Assembly (NCBI GenBank): GCA_025618425.1
Contig: CM046833.1
Location: 34,408,247 to 34,472,246 of the forward strand
Direction of reading: 5' to 3'
Length of the DNA stretch: 64,000 nt
Source of the DNA: Heliocidaris tuberculata
Taxonomy: Eukaryota; Echinodermata; Echinoidea; Camarodonta; Echinometridae
Each line of letters opens with the position of its first letter. The first letter of the stretch is position 1. The position numbers and the translations under genes are program-made. Below the pieces are notes generated by a model that was not told where the DNA came from, did no database searches, and worked only from the letters and a program-made list of their open reading frames with translations. Below are positions 58,379 through 64,000 of this stretch, piece after piece.

Positions 58379-59361
58379 CGACATTCAAGTTGCATTAGGA
58401 CTGCATAAAACGGGTTGGCGCCCGATCTACAACTTACAATATTTACAACTCGTTGCAAAACTTGCCTATCCATAGTTCTCTAATAATTGTAGGATTGAGG
58501 TTTTCGCACATGCGGTTAATTTCATTCGAAAAAGGAAAACATGCGATATATCCACCAGTTTTGTTTTGGTTTTTTTTGTTGTTGTTTTTTTTTGTCAATG
58601 TCAGAGAGATAACTGAGAATGATATTCAATTCATGAAAGTGAAATGAAATAATGGAAACATAGGATAACTTTTATATCATTTTAAAGTGTATATGATATA
58701 TGTATATGACCACAACTGCCCTATATTATGATACTTTTGATATAACTTGACCCCTTTAAAGGTGGGGCAGGGGACAAACACCGATTACTCATAAAATTCT
58801 GATCCTAAAGGTGCGTGGGGAAGCGCAGAGAGATGTTTCGTATATGATGTCCACCCCTCCCCACCTCCGTTTCCTTCCCTCGAGTGAGAGAGTGGTACAG
58901 GTGAATTTCAGATGGGGCCGAAAGAAAATCGGATCATGCCAATATCTGTGGACTCCCAGAGCAAGATTGAGTGCAATGTAATTCGTTGAAATAGAGGGGA
59001 AGGGGGTCTTTACTTGGTGACTCCTCCCCCCCCCCCACCCCCTCTTCCTGATGAAGGAGAAAGAAAGAAGGTTAACTGATGTTTTTTCCCCTGAATTGGG
59101 AAGGAAGAGCTGAAGAGAGGTTTATTTTCTGGCCCCTAAAATTGGCAATGAAAGAAGACCAAAAAAAATATTCAGATAATCATATTAATAATAAAATTCT
59201 GGATTTATATAGTGCCTAATAATCTAAGTTAAAGAAGGTGAAATACTTCAGAAATTTTACTTTACTTACAAAGAAAATTCGGGAGTGTAATTTGACTAAT
59301 TCTAGAAAACTTATGGAATAAACGCGTTGAGCTTCTTCGAGGGAGGAGGTGAATATTTATA
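58373..59361. other. Less repetitive stretch, no gene recognised
   Basis: The 58740-59160 part is GC-richer and repeat-poor with short purine runs. No exon with convincing splice sites and coding bias was found. Confidence 0.45.
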
Positions 59362-59502
59362 TAATATTGAATGGCCTTGATACAAGGATATATCGCACGA
59401 GCTATGAGCATATTTCACGAGTCGGCACGACGAGTGAAATATTTTCAAAGCGAGTACGATATATCCTTGTGTCCCACGAAAGAAAAGCCATTCGATATTA
59501 TT
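59362..59502. mobile_element. Palindromic MITE, about 140 bp
   Basis: TAATATTGAATGGCCTTGATACAAGGATATATCG faces CGATATATCCTTGTGTCCC...GCCATTCGATATTA. The central GAGTGAAATATTTTC part also pairs. Confidence 0.78.
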
Positions 59503-59712
59503 ATTATTAATTGTATGATGCCTAGTTCCTCAATTTTCACCATTACATGTCCTTATTTTTTGTATGGACTTCGACATAAAACACAGGTAGAAAATCATTT
59601 TTGTCCTTACCGAAGCATCTTGCAAGAGCTGCGCGCATACATCCATTGTCTTAACCTTTGCGTATTTAAGCGCGTATTCACTTTTTTACGCTTCACGCGC
59701 ACCCCCACAAAC

Positions 59713-59825
59713 CATGAGATATGGAGATATATTGCACGGTCATCCGGGTACTTTTACACAAACCATGAGATATTGTTTTAAAATTGCAAGGTCATCCGGG
59801 TACTCATGCGCAAACCATGAGATAC
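59713..59825. repeat. Short direct repeats of about 55 bp
   Basis: CAAACCATGAGATA occurs three times (about 59717, 59760 and 59812), and GGTCATCCGGGTACT twice (59739 and 59791), spaced about 45-55 bases. Confidence 0.8.
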
Positions 59826-59829
59826 GCCA

Positions 59830-60262
59830 ATTTTTCTGGTCGCCTGAAAACCCTTCATACAAATAATAATTCATTTCATTGACCCCTGATAGACATGACA
59901 GATGAAGGGGATAACCGACTCTCTTTTGACCCCTTTAATAGGTGAAGAAATCTCACCTGGTTCTCTCATAAATTTCGTTGACACCTGAAAGAAAAGGGGA
60001 AGGGGAAAGCTTCATCTCTCATTCACGCTCCAAGGCCCTCTATTTATCGGCTTCACACCTCGGGTTTCCTGTATTTTCCAAGCCACAACATGGATACGCC
60101 GTTGAGTGAGACATCTTATCATAAACATGAGATTATGTAAAGGCTGATGAGTGAGATGGGCGATGCGTTTGCCAAGATGATGTGCCCCCTAATGTATGGT
60201 GGTGTAGAAGGAAAAAAAATTAGAAATAACATAAAGTGGGTCAAAGGGGATTCGTTTTAATC

Positions 60263-60302
<40 letters not shown>

Positions 60303-60938
60303 TCTATGATTCATCTCTGTAGAAGAACTTTATAGTTATCTGCATTTTCTAATAATCATTCACATTGTTAATTATCAATACGGTATCTATTCTCTTCCCC
60401 CCCCCCCCCCCTCCTCCAGTTTACTTCCAAAAAGAAGCAGGGACGCTAACCAACAAGCTCTGTTTTTTTTCAACAAGGTTCTGATGACTTATTTACATAA
60501 ATATTATCGCTGGGAATCATCCGTTGTAATTTCTTCAAATTTATTCTATCTTCATTCTCTACATTTGTGTCATCGAAATTGTTATGAAACTTGATCGTTC
60601 AATGTAAAAAAAATATAAATAAAAACAACCCAAATCACTTCAATTTAAAAAAAAAAATGAAGAAAAGGGAAAAGGAAAACTTTAATTCCCGTCCTTCTGT
60701 GTTACTTTGCTACAAGCCAACAACGAATGTCATTAAATTGCTCAATTTCGTGATAAAATTGCATGAATTTAATTTACTTCAATTTTGTGTACACCATATA
60801 GTTTCATAGCTATAGATTAAGCCATTAGCTGTCATTTTGTACAAGTTGCATTCATTGTTATTGGGAGCAAATGAAAGGTTCATTAGCCAATGATCCACAT
60901 GTACACCTTATTGGGTTTCAATGCAAAGCATTCTAAAT
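59830..60938. other. Less repetitive stretch with (TC)n and C-run
   Basis: The 59880-60230 part is repeat-poor and carries several T-box-like or E-box-like strings (TCTCACCTGG, TTGACACCTGA, TTCACACCTCG). A (TC)n lies at 60264-60297 and a C-run at 60398-60411. No gene. Confidence 0.45.
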
Positions 60939-61396
60939 ATGAAGAGCTTAATTCCAAAAGGAGCTAAATCCATTTTTGACCGAAATTGATTTTTAAAGAT
61001 AAATAGGTGCATCTCAGACATGGGAATCAAATTTTAACTGTCAACAAATAAACATCAGAAAAGATGTAAAATTACTCTTCTATCAATATTAATGTGTTTC
61101 CTGTTGAATTATAATAGTTAAACGTCTCTAAATGTGCAGAAATAGATATTTGACTTAGGTTTCATTCCAAAAGGAGCTAAATCCATGGAAATTAAGATCG
61201 TAAACATTTCTTTAAAATTGAAATTAATTGCTAGATTTTTAAAAACATGATTGAATTAATCTAAGACAATAGCTCTATCATATAGATATCAAAATAAAGT
61301 AACAGTGGACAAGGGAAGTGGTAAATCAAAAAAACCTTAATTCACTAAAAAAATGCTAAATGTGGATTTAGCTCCTTTTTGAATGAAACTCTTCAT
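60939..61396. mobile_element. Inverted-repeat MITE with an extra internal end
   Basis: ATGAAGAGCTTAATTCCAAAAGGAGCTAAATCC at the left faces GGATTTAGCTCCTTTTTGAATGAAACTCTTCAT at the right. A second direct copy of the left motif, TTTCATTCCAAAAGGAGCTAAATCC, lies inside at about 61160. Confidence 0.78.
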
Positions 61397-62740
61397 ATGC
61401 TGATGTTACGATCGTTAGTCATCGTAATGTGACATCCATTTAAAAAATAAGAACAAATGAAAGGACATTTCTTTTCAGAGATATTTTGAGGTACATGTAT
61501 TGGCTTTACATAAAGTTTATTTTCTTTTCCGACGATCCACTTATTTTCCTTTCTCATAGTTTTAAAATGAAATAAACGAAATCTATATTGGATGTTTCGC
61601 TTAATCATAACCGATAAACCTTGCTCTTTTATGTTTTCTTTATTTTTGATTTTTATAAAAAGCTATCACAATTTAGTATAAGCGGGCCCTAAGTGGTGAT
61701 AAGGGGGTGTAAATAGGGATCTCTGACACACTCAATCAGTCAAATCATTAGGTTAAAAACGACTTCCGGAGCCGGTAGGGGTGCAAACTGGACGTATACC
61801 AGTCAGTCAGTGGTAGGAGGGGTGTGGTGAGGGGGCACGCGCTATGTTTGCCAGCTTTATGAAGATTAAGTCAGGAAACAAAGGCAACGGTGATGACGTA
61901 TATACGCTAATGCGGTCGCGTGCCTGTAAATTATCATCTAATTACCCGGCAAATATGCAGAGATGTTGAAACAATTTCGCAGTTTTTAAAAAAATGTAGA
62001 GATGAACAGAGAAAATCGAAAAGAAAGAATAAATCATAAACAAAATGTTTCACTTTACGTATTTCTCATAATTTCACTACTTATGTATGGCATCGGAAAG
62101 ATTATCGTTGCAAAGGCATTTATTATCCGTAGTACTTCTTAGGATATCAATAAATACATAGCTCTCCCGGTGTTTTCCCCCTTCATCTGAACCGATACAT
62201 CAGTCACGTCCTTGGCAATGTATTTGAAGGGTATGAAATATTTACAAATCTGAACTGAATTGGCACAAATACATAGAGATTAAAACTAAATTTACCATTC
62301 GGAGCAAGCTGGATAGGACGGTGAATTCTTAGGAGAAAATCATTTGGTATTGCCAGACCACAGCGAGAAGACATTTTAAGCATCCAAACGACATTCTAAC
62401 GTCATACCCTGTTTAAACCCTTTTAACAAGCGCTTTAACTTCTCCACCTGCATTCACAGCAGAAGAAAATATGCAAACATTGATTTTCACGATCATTCAT
62501 GGCTTTGAGGTCATTTGTTTATCGCAGAATTTTGTAAATGGATTTCAAGGAAATACAACGTCAAGTGCGTCAACTAGAGGAATACTATTGTTCAGAATAA
62601 AGATGGAGATTACTTAGTGCTTATTTTTGTCTGGGAATTAAAGAACAATATGCTTCTAAGGGCTACAGACTAGCAGTCAGAGGGACTTAGAGCACAGAAA
62701 AGCGAAGGGTTCGACGAGACCACCCCCCGCCCAAAAAAAA
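61397..62740. other. Repeat-poor stretch, no gene recognised
   Basis: The 61680-61960 and 62150-62520 parts are mixed in composition and show no repeat family. TGATGACGTATA (61894) is a CRE/ATF-like string. No supported exon. Confidence 0.4.
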
Positions 62741-63080
62741 TAAAATAGATAAATAAATAAATTAATAAAATAAAATTAATTAATTAATTAAAAAATGAAA
62801 AATAAAATGATAATGATAAGTAATTTATTGATCAATTAACTTAATGATGATGATAAGAATATTAGTAATAAGAACAATAAGAACAACAATAATAACAAAC
62901 ACAACAACAATGATAATAAAAAAAATTGGTGATGATAAATATAATGATGATGATGATATTGATAACAATAATAAAAATAATGATGATAATAATAATAATA
63001 ATAATGATGATGATGATAATAAATCAATAAACATTTTTTTTTCTTTAAAGAAATATATGATATTATTGATAACAGAATAA
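62741..63080. repeat. (AATA)n, (AAT)n and (GAT)n low-complexity tract
   Basis: Mixed tri- and tetranucleotide repeats. The open frames rich in His/Tyr or Asp/Asn are artefacts. Confidence 0.93.
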
Positions 63081-63386
63081 AAAAAAAATACGGGACTAGA
63101 ATAACTGGGGGGGGGGGGCTCTATACAACTAGTCTACGCTATTTCGAAGTTGAAGATCACACTTGGTATCAAGTGAAGTCTTAATACGTACACAAGAACC
63201 AAAAACCATGACCTTGATCAACACCGTCTATAAAATTTTAAGAAATCATGCAAATAGATACTAGGGCACTTGATTTTTCTAAGAAGACATATTGTATAGC
63301 TGATAAGTGATTTTGTAATCTGGAGCTCCACAATAACAGAGTCATCACCATGATCACACTGGGCATTCGTTTCTGGTTCTTGTTGG

Positions 63387-63570
63387 TTCTAAACGTCATG
63401 TATATAAATACCCCTGTCACACAGCCTGACCCTATCCAAAGCGACATGTAACAGACAAAATTTAGGCCATTCGAGTTGATGTAAGTTTTTGTTCGGTCAG
63501 GTATCGGTCTGGTATCGGTCTGGTATCGGTCTCCTCTGTGTGACCGGGGTTTGGTTTCTAAACGTCATGT
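63387..63570. mobile_element. CCCCTGTCACACAG MITE with flanking 15-bp direct repeat
   Basis: CCCCTGTCACACAG (63411) faces CTGTGTGACCGGGG (63534-63549). TTCTAAACGTCATGT occurs at 63387-63401 and 63556-63570. GGTATCGGTCT is repeated three times inside (63500-63531). Confidence 0.72.
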
Positions 63571-64000
63571 TGCGTGTACAGAGGATGTGAGCTGTTTGCA
63601 CCGTTGCTGATGTTATTCATGGTATTGTGTTCCTGACATGATAATGGGTCTGGATTTCTTGGTAGGCCTAAACTGCCAACAAAGGCCACTCAAAACAATG
63701 AGTCACACTCGGTCAAGTTCAAAACCGGTATGACAGATGATAACTGCTCTCAGCAGGTTAATCCTACCTTTCTTCAAATATGGCTCTTTTTCATAAAAGG
63801 GGTGTTGAAATATTAAGTGGTTATTTGTCCAAAGTGTTCGATTCATTACAAAAATGGATTTAACTAAAAATAAAAATCTGTCAATATGTCTTTAAGTTTG
63901 ACATTTCCTTAAAAAAAATAAGGGGGAAGAAAGAAATAAAGAAAAAAGAAAGAGGAGGCTAAATACATATTTCAAGGAAAATTTTTGCCTGAAACTTTAT
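63571..64000. other. No gene recognised
   Basis: AT-rich to the window end. No repeat recognised. Confidence 0.5.

Noticed and set aside
59371..59781. 136-codon plus-strand frame
   Set aside because: It begins in the arm of a palindromic MITE and runs through short direct repeats; no domain seen.

Overview
This is animal nuclear DNA, most likely from a marine invertebrate deuterostome, with an echinoderm such as a sea urchin the best guess. The reasons are AT-rich sequence, GT-AG introns of 0.5-7 kb, TTAGGG-type telomeric repeats, abundant short inverted-repeat transposons with poly-G/poly-C tracts, CR1/L2-like LINE remains, and a gene joining leucine-rich repeats, ZU5, UPA and death domains. 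No species-level marker was seen, so this placement is inference. There are no bacterial-style operons, CRISPR arrays or recognisable tRNA or rRNA genes. 

One host gene is well supported, on the plus strand from about 10.9 to 33.0 kb. Nine exons can be read by eye. Each is bounded by AG/GT, and all eight junctions keep the reading frame (junction phases 0,0,1,1,0,0,1,2). The joined product is about 665 residues without its true start: an acidic/proline linker, a leucine-rich repeat region, one ZU5 domain containing an His-Phe-Ser motif, a UPA domain and a C-terminal death domain. This order resembles PIDD1 (which has two ZU5 domains) and the intracellular part of UNC5. HFS is where PIDD1 and UNC5CL cut themselves. 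The protein is therefore a candidate self-processing death-domain scaffold. The first exon or exons were not found with confidence. 

The rest is mostly mobile DNA. (1) 1.5-9.3 kb: inverted-repeat elements, a foldback-like element whose ends are tandem 15-mers, and a LINE fragment. (2) 11-14 kb: a (TAG)n microsatellite interrupted by a short element, then two more inverted-repeat elements. (3) 15.4-22.6 kb, one 7.1-kb intron: a 314-bp tandem duplication, a 0.7-kb palindromic element, and a nest of elements inside elements with a LINE 3' end at the centre. (4) 23-31.6 kb: more intronic inverted-repeat elements and a LINE reverse-transcriptase relic interrupted by a 0.48-kb element. (5) 37.0-43.8 kb: a long LINE with endonuclease and reverse transcriptase, broken by about four frameshifts and preceded by repeated 5' units. 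It abuts a RecQ-like helicase fragment and may have split a RecQ-like reading frame. (6) 44-64 kb: no convincing gene; repeats, a degenerate 24-bp minisatellite, and some less repetitive stretches including a cluster of GATTA motifs. 

Coordinates of repeat ends are by-eye estimates, usually good to a few bases where an inverted repeat is visible and to tens of bases elsewhere.
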